Origin: Strongyloides papillosus
Taxonomy: Eukaryota > Nematoda > Chromadorea > Rhabditida > Strongyloididae
Reading direction: 5' to 3'
Assembly: GCA_005656395.1 (NCBI GenBank)
Contig: SRSI01000013.1
Coordinates: 1,240,001-1,304,000, forward strand
Length of the DNA: 64,000 nt
The translations under genes were made by a program, and so were the position numbers. Below the pieces are notes generated by a model, which worked only from the letters and a program-made list of their open reading frames with translations, was not told where the DNA came from and did no database searches. Positions within the stretch are counted from its first letter, which is position 1. The number at the start of each line of letters is the position of its first letter. Shown in pieces: positions 1 through 12,193 of the stretch.

Positions 1-488
1 TACACATTTAATGATATCATTTTCTTCTCAAATTTTCCTCCTTAATTATACCTCAAAGACCTTTTTTAATTTAAAAAAATTCCATATTCACCCTTCATTC
101 TTTCTTCTAAAAGAATAAGCCATTGGAATAAATAATTATATTACTTACTCTAAAAGATAAAACTCTCTTAACACGTAATAAATTACTACTTATACAAAGA
201 CTAATTTTGTTACTAGCAAAATATAAGGACAAAATAAAAGAGATTGTTGTGTTAAAAAAAGATTTAACTAAAATTATAATCATCATTAGAAAACATTAAG
301 AAATATATTTATTTATTGTTAACATTTTTGGACACATCTTTTTTATAAATATTTTTACTATAATTTAAACAAACTACATTTAATAATATCTTTTATAATT
401 AAAAGAATTTTTCAATTTTTTATATACATATCACTTTTTCAAAAGATACTGAAGTATCTAGTATTTTTAAATATAATTTAAAAAAGCT
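1..488. other. AT-rich flank, no gene seen
   Basis: No open frame or coding-like stretch was found on either strand. It consists of A/T-rich runs and presumably contains the promoter of the PDZ-like gene that starts at 489. I could not identify a specific regulatory site. Confidence 0.5.
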
Positions 489-2252
489 ATGGCAAACATC
501 AATTATGTTGAGTAAGTTTATTTGCCTAAAACAATCATGTTTTTTATTTTTAGAGGAAAATCACTTCAAATTGTTTTAGAAATACCCTTTAAAAATCCAT
601 CATACTTTCCATTTCGATTAATAGGAGATAAAGCAAATGGGGTTTTTGTAACATGCATAACAGATGAGGTATGTCAATTTTTTAAAAAGTATTTCTATTT
701 TATTATTAACTACACATTTTAAAGTTCTTTTTTAAATTTCTTTTATCTCCTTTTATTCTGTAGAGATCTTTTCTAAAAAATGGTGATATTTTTTTGTATT
801 GTGAGAATATTAAATTATCAGGATTATCATGTAATCAAGTTTACTCAGTCATTAAATATTTCTCCCTTAAAAATGATGGCACTATTAATATTTTGATATG
901 GAGAAATAGTAGTAAATATTTTGAAAATCGAATGAAAAGACACTGGACAGTGAATGAGGGATTAAATCTAGTTAACACTCAGTTTATTGCTAAACAAAGC
1001 CATAATCATTATCATGAAAACGAGGGGGAGGAAGGGAAAGAAGAGGAAGATGATGAGGGAGAGGAAAAAGGAATGCTGCTAATGGAGGATAAGAACATCA
1101 ACAATGAGAGGAACAATAATAATAATGACAGTGATAAAATGTTAATTGACAATAACGTTTTTCTTTATCATCAATCAAATTTTAACAATAATATAAATGA
1201 TGTTATGGAGGATGGGACAAAATCAAGTGAGGGGATATTTGATGAAAAGCAACAACAACTAAAAATTCATAGTTATGTAGTTGTTTTTGATGAGGCAAAG
1301 TGCAAAACAACAACATTAATTCAATCTAAAAAGTAAATTATAATTTAATTAAATTTTTATAACAATTTTTTATTGTAGAAAATACTTTTCTGATATATTT
1401 AACAAAGCATACTCACAAAATACAAGATTTTGGATGTGCCCAAAATGTAAATATCATGTTCGTTCAGTAAGTTTGTAAAAAAATTTACTAGTATGAGGGA
1501 TTATTAATTATAAGATAATGAATTTAGTTCCCACCTACTAGAAGAAATCTTTCTTTGATTATCATTATATATGATAAAGATTTGGTATGTATTTATTTAA
1601 CACAAAGCAATAGTATGAATATATAAATATTATTTTAAAATCGAAACTAAATTTTTTCCAAGCTATTAACCATGTAGAAAAAATTTATGTCTAAATTGAT
1701 ATATAAATTTGAAAACAACATAAAAACATTATATATCATCTATCCTGATATTTATAATTTATTTTGAGTAATATACAACTATATTCATATAAATTTAACT
1801 ATTCAAAGATACATTTTGGTATTTGCTTAATTTAATTTTAATGCAATATAGATATGTATATACTCACATACATACAAAAAAGACGTACCAAAAGTTAGTC
1901 ATTATCAATTGTTAAGGAAATATGAGGATGACTCCTAGATATAAATAGATAATCAACGAACTAAAAATCAGGAAAGTAAGAGTTTTTGTAATAAAATTTA
2001 TTTTAAAACAATTACATTTTATAAAATAAAACTTCTTTATTCTCACTATCCATTCATTTCCTTTATTTTTTTTAGAGACGATTACATACAATTAAGCATG
2101 ATTGGATATCAAGTGCCAGAAGATTATTACCACATTCAGCATCTAATTTCTTTGAATTACAACGCTTCAATGATAAGGAAGATGATGAGGAGGTGGATGG
2201 TGATGAAGATGATAATATAAGCAGTTATGAAGAATATTCCTCACTCTTATGA
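489..2252 (+). CDS. PDZ-like domain protein with Cys/His C-terminal module
   Basis: Six exons read in one frame: 489-511, 554-668, 764-1332, 1379-1466, 1528-1584 and 2076-2252, giving about 342 residues (323 if the 57-nt exon is skipped). All donors are GTAAGT, GTATGT or GTAAAT, and phases match throughout. Residues about 8-90 resemble a PDZ domain: a strand ending in FPFRLI, then GVFVTCI, then a turn with LKNGDIFL, then a helix and a final INILIWR strand. The middle is strongly acidic and rich in Asn. The tail has a C-P-K-C-x-x-H cluster, followed after the cassette exon by a basic His-containing stretch and an acidic end, so a small zinc-binding module is possible. The start was chosen as the only ATG that splices in phase into the PDZ exon. 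I do not recognise an ortholog. The PDZ call is by pattern and moderately sure; partner and function are unknown. Confidence 0.7.
1528..1584 (+). other. 57-nt cassette-type exon of the PDZ-like gene
   Basis: A 19-codon open stretch lies inside what would otherwise be a 609-bp intron. It is preceded by AATTTAG and followed by GTATGT. It enters and leaves in phase 0, matching both neighbouring exons, and its inclusion leaves a 61-bp upstream intron of typical size. It encodes [19 protein letters not shown]. It may be constitutive or alternative; the sequence cannot decide. Confidence 0.6.
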
Positions 2253-2553
2253 CATCTATCCTTATATTTATTTCTCTTCATTTATAAATTACAGAGACAA
2301 TATTATACAATCTAAAAGTTCTTTTTTTGTCTTCATTTGTTTATTCTGGAATGTCGTAAAATTTTTTATACATATTGTATAATAGGTTTAATGTATAGTT
2401 TTATAATTTAAAATAAAAATTAATTTTTAATTTATTAAGTTTGTATTGCCATTGTTTAATCCTTTATATTTTAGTTCTTTTTTTAGTCATTACCATAAAA
2501 ACCTTAATTATCACCTTTTATTAACAATAAATTATTATTATAAGAGAGAGAAT

Positions 2554-3216
2554 ATGGCATTTTCTTTACAAGCACTAATAAATATTGGTAGCCTTATTGA
2601 AAACACAATATTACAATCCCAAGATGAAGATGGTAAAAAAAATAAAAATGATAAAATGGTGGGAAATCAGAGTTCAAGGGATATTCAAAGTTCATTAAAT
2701 TACAAAAGAAAGGACAATAAGCAAACGTCTTATATGATTAAGGATATTTTAAGTGGTCCTAAACAAAAAGAAGATGTTGATAGTAGTGATATTAAAATTT
2801 CACAATTGTTAAAATATCTAGTTGCCAATAATTGTGGTAGTAGTGATAATAACTTTTTAACAAATACTTCCTCTGTCTTTGATATAACTAATAATTCTAA
2901 ACTTTCTTTATCAAGCGTTGAAAGATATAAATCACTGAAAATACCTACCAATGATGGTAATAATCAACAATCAAAGTCAAATCAAATGATAAAAAAAAAG
3001 AAAGCTCGAACAACATTTTCAAATTACCAAGTTTTTGAATTAGAAAGGTATTTCCAATTAAAGAAATACCTTACGTCAAGTGAGAGAATGGGATTAGCAG
3101 AGAAATTAAGGTTGTCAGAGACACAGATTAAGATATGGTTTCAAAATAGGAGAACAAAATGGAAGAAACAAGAAGATCCAATCCAAGTTTTCCCTCCGTT
3201 TTTACATAATTTTTAA
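2554..3216 (+). CDS. NK-class (NK7-like) homeobox transcription factor
   Basis: A single exon of 220 residues. The homeodomain lies at about residues 148-207, with recognition-helix core [14 protein letters not shown] and first-helix region QVFELERYF, a combination closest to NK7.1-type homeodomains from memory (C. elegans ceh-9 is a possible counterpart). It should be a nuclear sequence-specific DNA-binding protein. An eh1-like motif, YMIKDIL (residues 60-66), could recruit Groucho/UNC-37 co-repressor. The ATG at 2554 (MAFSLQ) is preferred: the open frame extends upstream to a TTG at 2446, but that part is low-complexity and lacks an ATG. The 301 bp after the PDZ gene show no other exon. The homeodomain sits almost at the C-terminus. 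Class assignment is fairly sure; exact orthology is not. Confidence 0.88.
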   Translation: MAFSLQALINIGSLIENTILQSQDEDGKKNKNDKMVGNQSSRDIQSSLNYKRKDNKQTSYMIKDILSGPKQKEDVDSSDIKISQLLKYLVANNCGSSDNNFLTNTSSVFDITNNSKLSLSSVERYKSLKIPTNDGNNQQSKSNQMIKKKKARTTFSNYQVFELERYFQLKKYLTSSERMGLAEKLRLSETQIKIWFQNRRTKWKKQEDPIQVFPPFLHNF

Positions 3217-4018
3217 TCCTTATAAAATTTCTTACCAACGCAAACAAAGAATAAAAGTTAATTTAAATGTTCTTTTATCTATCAAATTGATTATAATGTT
3301 ATATTTAAAATATTGTTTATATCCATAATTAAGTATACCCTTTATGATTGTCAAACTTTTTAAAGTGAAGAAATTTACTTAAATAGATAATTCAAATTTA
3401 AGTATTAACAATTAAACTATCAATTTACATTGTAATTAAATTTACATTTTCAATAAAACAAAAATAAAAAAAGTTTAAAATAAGTATAATTTTATTACAA
3501 TCAATTAATGCTATGAATATACTAAATACACATAATATCTTTTCTTTGACTGGAGTAATCTTTTTATTCTTTTACATCTTTTGTAAAATTATATAATAAT
3601 AAAATAAACAAAAATTATTTAAAATCAACTTGTCGGTTTGTCTTCTTTTTTTCCTTTTTTGATTCATTAAAATTTAAGAGATCTAATGTATTTCATAGTA
3701 TCTTATGATAATAGACCGATGACAAAAAGACAAAAGTTACAAACTATATTGCGAACAAAACTTATTTTCAAATGAGTAATAAAATAGATATATCTCAATT
3801 GTGTTTTATAGTTAGTAAAAAATAATATGATTCATTAATATATTGTTTCAAACAATCATTTTTGATTGAAGATATCCTTTTAATTATTACTCTTTGTGTA
3901 GGGGGTAAAAAATACATTTTTGAGGTATTCTGAATGCATTCGTTTTGTAAATTAGTTCACATTAATAATAGGTAAATATACAGATTATATATAAAAAAAT
4001 TCATTATTATATTATACA
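3217..4018. other. Spacer between convergent homeobox genes
   Basis: This 0.8 kb AT-rich region holds the 3' untranslated regions of the NK7-like gene (+) and mls-2 (-). AATAAAA occurs shortly after the NK7-like stop, at about 3251, and is a candidate polyadenylation signal. No coding sequence is seen. Confidence 0.5.
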
Positions 4019-5362
4019 TTAAACAAGTGATTGTGGAGTCATTGCAGCTAGAGCACCATAAGTATTAAGTAACAGTTTAGCTGCTGCAGCAGCAGCTGAA
4101 TTTGTTGTACTATCAAAATTAACTATCTCTCCAGATAATGTTGTTGGGATTGTTGATTGATTGTTTGATGTCATATTAGTTGGAGGACTATTTGAAGGCG
4201 TACCTTTATTAAGAATGCTAATATTTAATGTTCTATTTCCTTGGGAAAAAAGTGTGCTATTAGTTAGCATGTTATGTAAATGTTCATTGGTTAAAGCTGT
4301 TAAAGCCATAGGATTGGTTGGCCTATTGGCTGTTGTATGTGCAAAGATATTTAGAGGATTTGCCATTGAAGGGGTGGAGATACTAAAAGCACCAGGAATT
4401 TCACCATCAGAAGCAGCCTGTCTTTTCCATTTATTTCGACGATTTTGGAACCAGATTTTAACTTGAGTTTCAGTTAATCGTAAACTTGATGCTAAATGTG
4501 CACGTTCCTGACTACTCAGGTAACGTTTCATATCAAATGTCATTTCAAGTTGTGATACTTGATGCCTTGAAAAAACTGTTCTTGTTTTCTTTTTACGTGA
4601 TGTTGAGGAACATCCATCACCATTGGCAATGGAAGAGTCATCATCACTCAAATGTTCCACAGCTTCATACTCTTCATTATCTGAATTTGGGAGATTAGCT
4701 GAAGTGTTACTTTTAATAGAACCATTACCATAAAGATCTTTTCCATCATTATCGCATTCAATTTTTTGCATAGACATTTTGTTATTTAAGATAGGAGAGA
4801 TAATATTATTATTGCTACCATTCTTAACCATTGGGTGATCTTTAAACTCTTCAAATTGAAGAACTTAAAATAAAAATATTATTAATATAAGAATGTATAG
4901 GTATAAAAAAACATACGATTAAATGCTAATTTTCCATTTAGTTGCTCTATGATTGCGCCAGCATTTTCCATATTATTCAATGCTGTCTCATTAATCCATG
5001 CCGGTGGAAAATTATATGGTTTATTAGATAACATTGAATTATAGTTGTGATCATTATTACCTTTTCCAGCAATTATCTCCCATACTTTTACTAATGGTTG
5101 TTCATCATTGTTTAATGTTGATGAAGTATTTATATTGTTAGAAGAACTATAAAATTAAAAATTTTTTATTAATTATACAATATTATTAATGAAGGGCATG
5201 CCCTTTTAATACTACTACATATGTAACTTACTCTTTCTTTTTACCTTCCAATATATCAGCAATGGTAAATTTAGAAGTTTTTGAAGTTATAATATTATTT
5301 GTGATTGGTGATTTACCTTCTTCAGAGGAAATCTTTTGATGGTTATTAGTAGTAAGATCCAT
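4019..5362 (-). CDS. mls-2: HMX/NK5 homeobox transcription factor (MLS-2 type)
   Basis: Three exons on the minus strand, 5362-5232, 5146-4917 and 4863-4019, join in phase to give 401 residues. The homeodomain (about residues 211-270) has the HMX hallmark series [25 protein letters not shown] and [18 protein letters not shown]; the Asn-Lys-Trp-Lys-Arg-Gln end and the FDMKRYLSS helix are diagnostic of the HMX/NK5 family. An N-terminal eh1-like motif, FTIADIL (about residues 32-38), fits Groucho recruitment. A short Ala run precedes a Leu-rich C-terminus. In C. elegans the family member mls-2 acts in mesodermal M-lineage and neuronal/glial fate; the same role here is inference. The long empty region upstream (to 9.2 kb) is a plausible enhancer domain. 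Confidence 0.93.
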
Positions 5363-8300
5363 AGTAATATTAATATATATGGAAATATATATCTAATAAA
5401 AGTTTATATTTTTTTTAACTTAATATAATTAAGTTAATCAAAGGTTACTGTAAATTATGATAATGAAAAGCAAATATGTGTATTATATATATTTAGCAGT
5501 GCTTTTTAAATTAATGTAATGATTTTGAATGATTAATTAATAGCACATAAATTAAATAAAAAAAAGTCACGCCTTTTTAATAGGAAAAGTAATAATTATA
5601 TTTATTTGAATAATAAATGAAAATGTTGTTGAGAATAAAACTAAGATTATCTTAAAAATTCGAGAAGTTAACCCGTATTGTGAGTATTAATTAAATCATT
5701 CATGATAATTTTCTTCTACTCACAAAATACAATAGGAATCGGATTAGATTAAAAGTGTCAGCCTCATATTACAAGAAGATTTAACAAAATTAAAGAGACC
5801 TGTAAATGAGAGTTCCTCTTTTAAGGTGTGAATAAAATCACTTTTTTGTCCTCTTTTTCTTATTTTTAATACTAACCTCAACATGAACTAATTATATTTC
5901 TTTTATATAATGCGGATACAATGAGAGGGGTGTCATATTTAATGGTTTAATTAAAAAAAATTTTTGTACCTAACTAAAATTAAAAATGTAACTTATTAAA
6001 TGAGCATTTTTAAAAGTGAAATTTAAAAAGAATATAAATACTATATAGATAAATGAAAAAACCTTTCAAAATTTTAAAGAGTAAATGATGTGTTAAAATA
6101 AACGAGGTGTACATGAAAATTAACTATCATTTACTTATAATTAGCCAAAGATTACATATATCATTATAAATATTCTTTTATTTGTATATATTATTATTCA
6201 TGATAAAGTATTATTATCAATAGATAAAACCATTAAGCAATTATTGTTATGAACATTTCATACTATACTTTTAATGGTCTTACAAATTTATCATAATTTT
6301 TATTTTCAAAAAAAGTTAATGTTCATTTCCGATTATGTAGATAAATTGAATATCTATATTAATAATTTAGATGAAAAAATAGTATGACATCAAATAAAGT
6401 AGTGATAGCAAGTAATTATTCTTAAAAGTTTATTAAGCAATAAATTAACAATTGTGGAATTTTTAATACTTCCTTATTTTAAAATAAATTGAACACTAAA
6501 ATGATGGAAAAAAATAAAAAATAAATGAATAAATGATTGGGGTAGAAATAAATTATGTAAAAAATGTTGATTTTAAGTCTTTCAATTAACTTCTAAATGA
6601 CTATAGTAGGGAGAAAAAGGCGTTTACACGAAAGGATTTTTGATGGATGCCGATAAACATATGTAAAAAAAAGTAGGTATGTGTAAATTGGTAGATGATA
6701 ATTATCTATATTCATTATAAATATAAAAAGGACCTCATCAAGAAAAACTAAAAAGGCAAACCTTAACTAATTCCTACCGTTTCATAATAATTATATAAAA
6801 TTAATAAATATATTTATAATATACATAATGGGCTTTTCAATATCTATATAAATTAATTAATTTGATAAGAAATAGTTATTTAAAAATGCTGCAAGAATGA
6901 TTTTATAGAAATTATATTCGTTAATAACTTATTTTACAATGAATAGATTTGGTAATTAAGGAGAAACACAAAACATAACCGTAATATGCATGCATGGTTG
7001 ATCATTAAATTGAATAATAAGCAATAACTGTTTAATGTTAGGATATTTAAAGAGATAAAAACAAAATAATATAGCTTGATAATGAAATATATATGTGTAT
7101 TAATTTTTAAGGTGTTACAATAGAATTTAAAATAAGGGAAAGAAATATGTTAAATGAAAAGTGAACTTATAAAAATATTTTTTAAAATAATGTGTCCTTT
7201 TTGGATGATGTAGATTTTGAAGTCAATTATAAATTAATGAAATTGATGTTGATAATTTAATTTTTGTTTTCTTTTACTTTATAGTAATGAAACTAAAAAT
7301 CATTTAATTTTCTAAAGAGATATTTATTAGCTGTTAAATAAAAAGGCGATTTAATAGTAATGATATCTTTTGTCAAAAGTATAACTATTCACATACAAAA
7401 ATCCATCTTAATACATTTAATTATTAAGGGAAAAGAACAGAAATATTTTAATTAATCATTATTTGTTAAAAAAAGAAAGAATTTTGTAGAAGAAGTGAAA
7501 ATATTGAGGAGAAACCAATTTTCGAAGCTACCGAAAGTATTATAAAAAAAATATAATTTATTTGAAAGTTTTTATATTATGATAAAAATGATTTTGATAA
7601 AATTTAAATGTAAAAATATCTTTAAGGAAGGTTTAATAAAAAGATTATATACTCAAATATCATTTTAAAATTTATATATAGATATTATTACTCTATTACT
7701 TAACAAAATCTTTTTAGCTATTACCAATAAAAGTTAAATTAGTTAAAATGTATACAATATAAAACTTAAATAAATCCATTTCACTAAAATTTAAAAAGAT
7801 ATTTCAAAAATAAAAAAAATAAATGGATTGTATTGCCAGGAGTCAAAAATGGTTAAATGAATTTTGTCTTATCAAATGTCATTTTGACAAAGCAATTCAA
7901 AATTTGCATACTGTAAATTAAATCTAAATTATTTTACACTCTAACTATATTAAATAATAAATAAATATATATATCTAAATATACATATATAGACAACATT
8001 TAATTTTCAATGAAAAAAAATTCCTTAACTTATTATAGTAAGTGTTTTTAAATGATTTTTATTTATAATAAAAATATAGATGTCTATTTGTCAAAAGGAC
8101 GAAAAAGGTAAGAAGGCAAAATTTAATGATGGAATTGATGAAGTTTATAACAAATTGTTATTTCAAATAAATAGATTGTCTTTATATGTATAAAAGAATA
8201 GAAGAAGATGTCAATTATTTCATTAAACTAACGATTATATTTTTAATGGTTAAATAAAACATTAATTTATATCTTTTTACCATAAATATTTATAAATGCA

Positions 8301-9244
8301 TCAATTTTACCGTTAAGATTAAATTAATTAGCTATTACCAAAACACTAATATATCAAAGAGATGTATATACAGTAACCTCAATTTCCTTTTTTATTTAAC
8401 CTCTATCAAAATATTATTTAAAAATGCCTTTATGATTATTTTATTAGATATTAAAGATATTATATATAATATATATTATAACAATATAATTTAATTAAAT
8501 AAAAAGGGTGAGACATACACTAATTATAAATATTATTATAACAATACTTATTAAAATATAATTAAGTGCTATAAAAACTCTGTAATATGGAAGCGTAAAT
8601 ATCAAAACATGTGTTTGATGGAATACTAAGGAGTGAGGGAACAAAACTAAATTAAAATATTTGCCGTTAACTGTTAATAAGATGTTACATAACTCGCTAC
8701 ATGAAATATATCTTTAAAGATACCTAAACTCTATTCATATCTCTCCTTGCAAAGATAATAAAAACAAAAAAATCTTTACTTAACTGATCGGGAAAGATTA
8801 AAAAAAAGATGTGCTTTTTTATATGACAAATAAAAACGAGGTGCGCGGTTAATTAACACACCAAAAACATCTTAAAAACAAAAATTACAATAGTTTTTAA
8901 ATACATAATATGTTTGTATTTTTTTATTTAATTAAAGCCGCCATCAATGGTCTTGTATAATATAATTTGGATTATCTTATATAAAATTATAAGAAGATTC
9001 CTCTCACTTAACTTAAAATAACCCATTTGTCTAAAATCATTGACCGTATTAAGAAATGGTGTTAAAATTAAACGATTATGGGTATTTATATACAACATAT
9101 ATCTTTAATAAAATTAATTTACTTTTAAACTAACATATTGTACTTTATTTCAATAACAATATAACTACAAAATTGATACATAATTATCAAAATATCTATG
9201 TAAGGTAAAATGTTTAATGTATGTAAGAATAATTAGTAAAGATT
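5363..9244. other. Non-coding upstream domain of mls-2
   Basis: About 3.9 kb with no supported exon on either strand. It lies 5' of mls-2 and 3' of the beta-lactamase-like gene. It has many TAAT/ATTA cores, expected by chance at this base composition, and a TTGTGAGTA / TACTCACAA inverted pair spanning about 5677-5730. It is probably the mls-2 promoter and enhancers; this is inference from position only. Confidence 0.45.
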
Positions 9245-10737
9245 CTATACATTATCAAGAAGAGATTTAAATATTTCATGGCGTATTTCATGGTATTGAG
9301 AATGTCCTTGTAATCCTGGTCTTAAACCATTCCTTACCAAACATATTACTAATTCATTCTCCATATCTATATCTAAATATTGTAATCCATTAGCCATAAA
9401 TGAAATAATAAATTTCTATAACAAAAAATATGTATAAAATTATTTGTATATTAAAATTAAGTAATAATTAATACTTTTAACTTACATTAGAATTTAGTGG
9501 ATGCTTTTCATAAGTAAAACCATAACCGCGATAAATTTTATTAAGAAGAACTTTATCATCAACTAATTTTAATGGGTTCTCTATTATCTTCTTAACCCTA
9601 GGAGTTATTAAGTTTGATGTAATGAAGTGTGATAATAATGAAGATAGACCACGCGATGTTCCTATACCATTAGCACTGGGTACTTCAAGTTTATAAACCT
9701 TTGGATTATTATAAGGTGAATAATTCTGGAAATATATAATTATTAAATTTTTCTATTTTATTTACCTTCATTATAGCCAATGGTTCCGGGTAATTTGAAG
9801 CAATATCAGCGACTTTGTTATGTCTAACATAATTATACATTATATTAAGAAAAGCTAAAGGACGTGATGCCCATTCATAGATTGATTCAATGACATGTGG
9901 ATTTGTAACTCTGGCAACTTTTTCATTAATTTCTTTTGGTAGTCCAATATAAAATTCAGGATCTATTAATATAAGAAATTAAATAATAAAAAAAACATAC
10001 ATTCAATATCCTTAACAATATTTTCCTTGAGATAAACTCCAATATTTTTACCAGTAACTCTTCTAACAATTTGATTCAATATAAAACCTCTTGTTATGGC
10101 ATGATAAGCTGTACCACTTCCAATTGGCCATAATGGTTCAGCTTCTTCAATAGCTTTACTAATCTTGTCGTCATCCATCAAATCATTTAAAGATAAATCA
10201 ACACCAAAAGTTATCAATCCCGTTTCATGATCTAAAACATGTCTTAAGGTGGCATTTCCTTTATTATGTTTTCTAAATTCTTTCCAAATACTTGATATTT
10301 TTGTATCGTAATTAATTATATTGTTACTTACTAAATGCGATATAACCATACTTGAGACAGCTTTTGATAGTGAAAAAACAACCGTATGAGTATCTTCTTC
10401 CCATATTCTATTGGCACTTTTATCAGCATACCCTCCATAAAGATTGAGAACAAGATTATTTTTATAGTAAACAGATAAGGATACACCTTCTCTCTCTGTA
10501 TACAATGTTTTTCTACAAATTTTTATTAAAAACAATAATACCACCATTTTCACTTGATTGTCAAGAGTCAGATAAAAATAAAACCTACTTAAAAAGTGTT
10601 CGAATTTTTGAAAGTTTATCAATTTGGAATCCTTTAACTTCATCACTTGGATTGGGATTTTTTACATATAATCTTAATAATAAGCCTGTTACAAAGGCAA
10701 CAAATAGAATTTTGGTTCTTTGATTTAAAAGACTCAT
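9245..10737 (-). CDS. Beta-lactamase-like serine hydrolase, membrane-anchored (LACT family)
   Basis: Five exons, 10737-10589, 10512-10001, 9962-9766, 9725-9486 and 9415-9245, join in phase to 422 residues. A hydrophobic segment at residues 10-24 suggests a signal anchor. The fold is that of class C beta-lactamase/EstB-like esterases: the nucleophile motif S-L-S-K (Ser97, Lys100) and the second motif Y-H-A (Tyr186) in TAYHAITRG, which has Ala where penicillin-binding proteins have Asn, as is usual in the animal LACT/EstB-like branch. GTSRGLSS in the third quarter is another family block. C. elegans carries several lact genes of this type; the substrate is unknown, and hydrolase or esterase activity is inferred. 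The ATG was chosen because it alone splices in phase to the conserved exon. Neighbouring genes give no functional clue. Confidence 0.88.
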
Positions 10738-12168
10738 ATTAAGGAAAATACCTTTTGTACTTTGTGTATTGAATTATAATGTTACAACAGAATAAAAAAA
10801 GATAAAATATATAAATTGTTTTAATATTTGGAATGATAAAATATTTATCTAAATAAATGTTTTTAATAATGACATTAGCCGTATTGTCATTATTGTAATA
10901 TACATACCATCGCTAACTTATCTTAACCACTATCAAATAACCATTCATGAATGATATACATATATATCTTATCATGAAAATTTTTGCACAAAGATAAGTC
11001 TTTATTTATGTTTTAAATAAATAAAAAGTACCAAAAAAAGATTTTTTTGTTATCATTTTGAAGAAATTTTTGTATTAGACTAATAAACTTTAATTGTTGA
11101 ATTATTTTTTATAATGATATTTTATCTAGTATTATAATGACCTTGATAAAAAAGTTTAACTACAGTACAGGTTTCTTTTTTTTTCTTTTTTTCGTTTTTT
11201 TTTGTAATTTTTTAGCATTTTTTTACAATAGTCTTCATTTTTAACCTCAATATCTATGGTAATTGAAAATAAATTTTTCTGAAATATTTTTGTATTGTAG
11301 TGTTTTTCTAGGCATCCAAAATTGAATGATATTATTTTATTAATCAAAAATATTACTATCAATGATAAAGGAATAAATTTTCCTAAAAAAGTTTAAAAAA
11401 TATAACGATTCTTTTCATGTCATGTGCAAGAAATATTTCATCATAATTTTTCCTTTCATTATTTTAAAATTACTTAAAAGTAATTGCTTATAACACAACA
11501 CATCAAATTTAAATTATCATTGTAAAATTATGTCTTTACAAACAACAAATATATAAAAGGCATATAATAAATATACATGTATAAAATTTTTATTTCTGTA
11601 AAGATGTGTAAATGTTTAATGAAATAAAAAGTAAAAAGGAAAGTGATGGACAATTGAAAAATAAAAATTATATAGATAATTTGTAAAGTTTAGACAAAAT
11701 AAAGGAAAGATGTTGAAAACAAAATTAACTGTGTGGGTCCACAAAATAGAATATATACATGTATATACGGCATTATTTTATATATGTGTTTATTTTATCA
11801 AAAGATAGAAAATATAATTTGCTCCTTTATGTTTATTAACAGTGAATACAATAAAAATGTTTTTTATACTTTTTTGATTTAACTTTTGTTTTTTTGTTTA
11901 TTAAATGTTCATAATCACGTCATACTTTTTTTTATTCTATTAACAATATATTAGATGTAATTTTCTTCCTCATTCTTTTAAATTATATCGTAATTTTACC
12001 TCTGTCTCTCACTATTCCATTATCTTTTTCTTTTCACCCCCATCTAATAAACCACTCATTGATGATTTATAAATTTTTCAATTAAAATAATCATAAATCC
12101 CTTAATGGCCATATGCTTAACAGTTATGAACAAAACGACTTTTTATAATTTTTATTGATAGAAGTTAA

Positions 12169-12193
12169 TGAACCTTTCGAAAAGTCAGGTTCA
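12169..12193. promoter_or_regulatory. Everted TGAACCT/AGGTTCA repeat
   Basis: Two perfect 7-bp arms, TGAACCT and AGGTTCA, are separated by 11 bp that contain TTCGAA. AGGTTCA is close to a nuclear-receptor half-site. The arrangement is directly visible; binding by a nuclear receptor is speculative. Confidence 0.2.

Noticed and set aside
2446..2553. N-terminal extension of the NK7-like protein
   Set aside because: The frame is open but begins at TTG, is low-complexity and precedes a good ATG at 2554.
4161..4698. Plus-strand frames opposite mls-2
   Set aside because: They are antisense shadows of the well-supported HMX exon.
11156..11362. Minus-strand frame of 68 codons
   Set aside because: Lys/Asn/Ile/Phe low-complexity translation, no motif and no splice partner; typical AT-rich chance frame.
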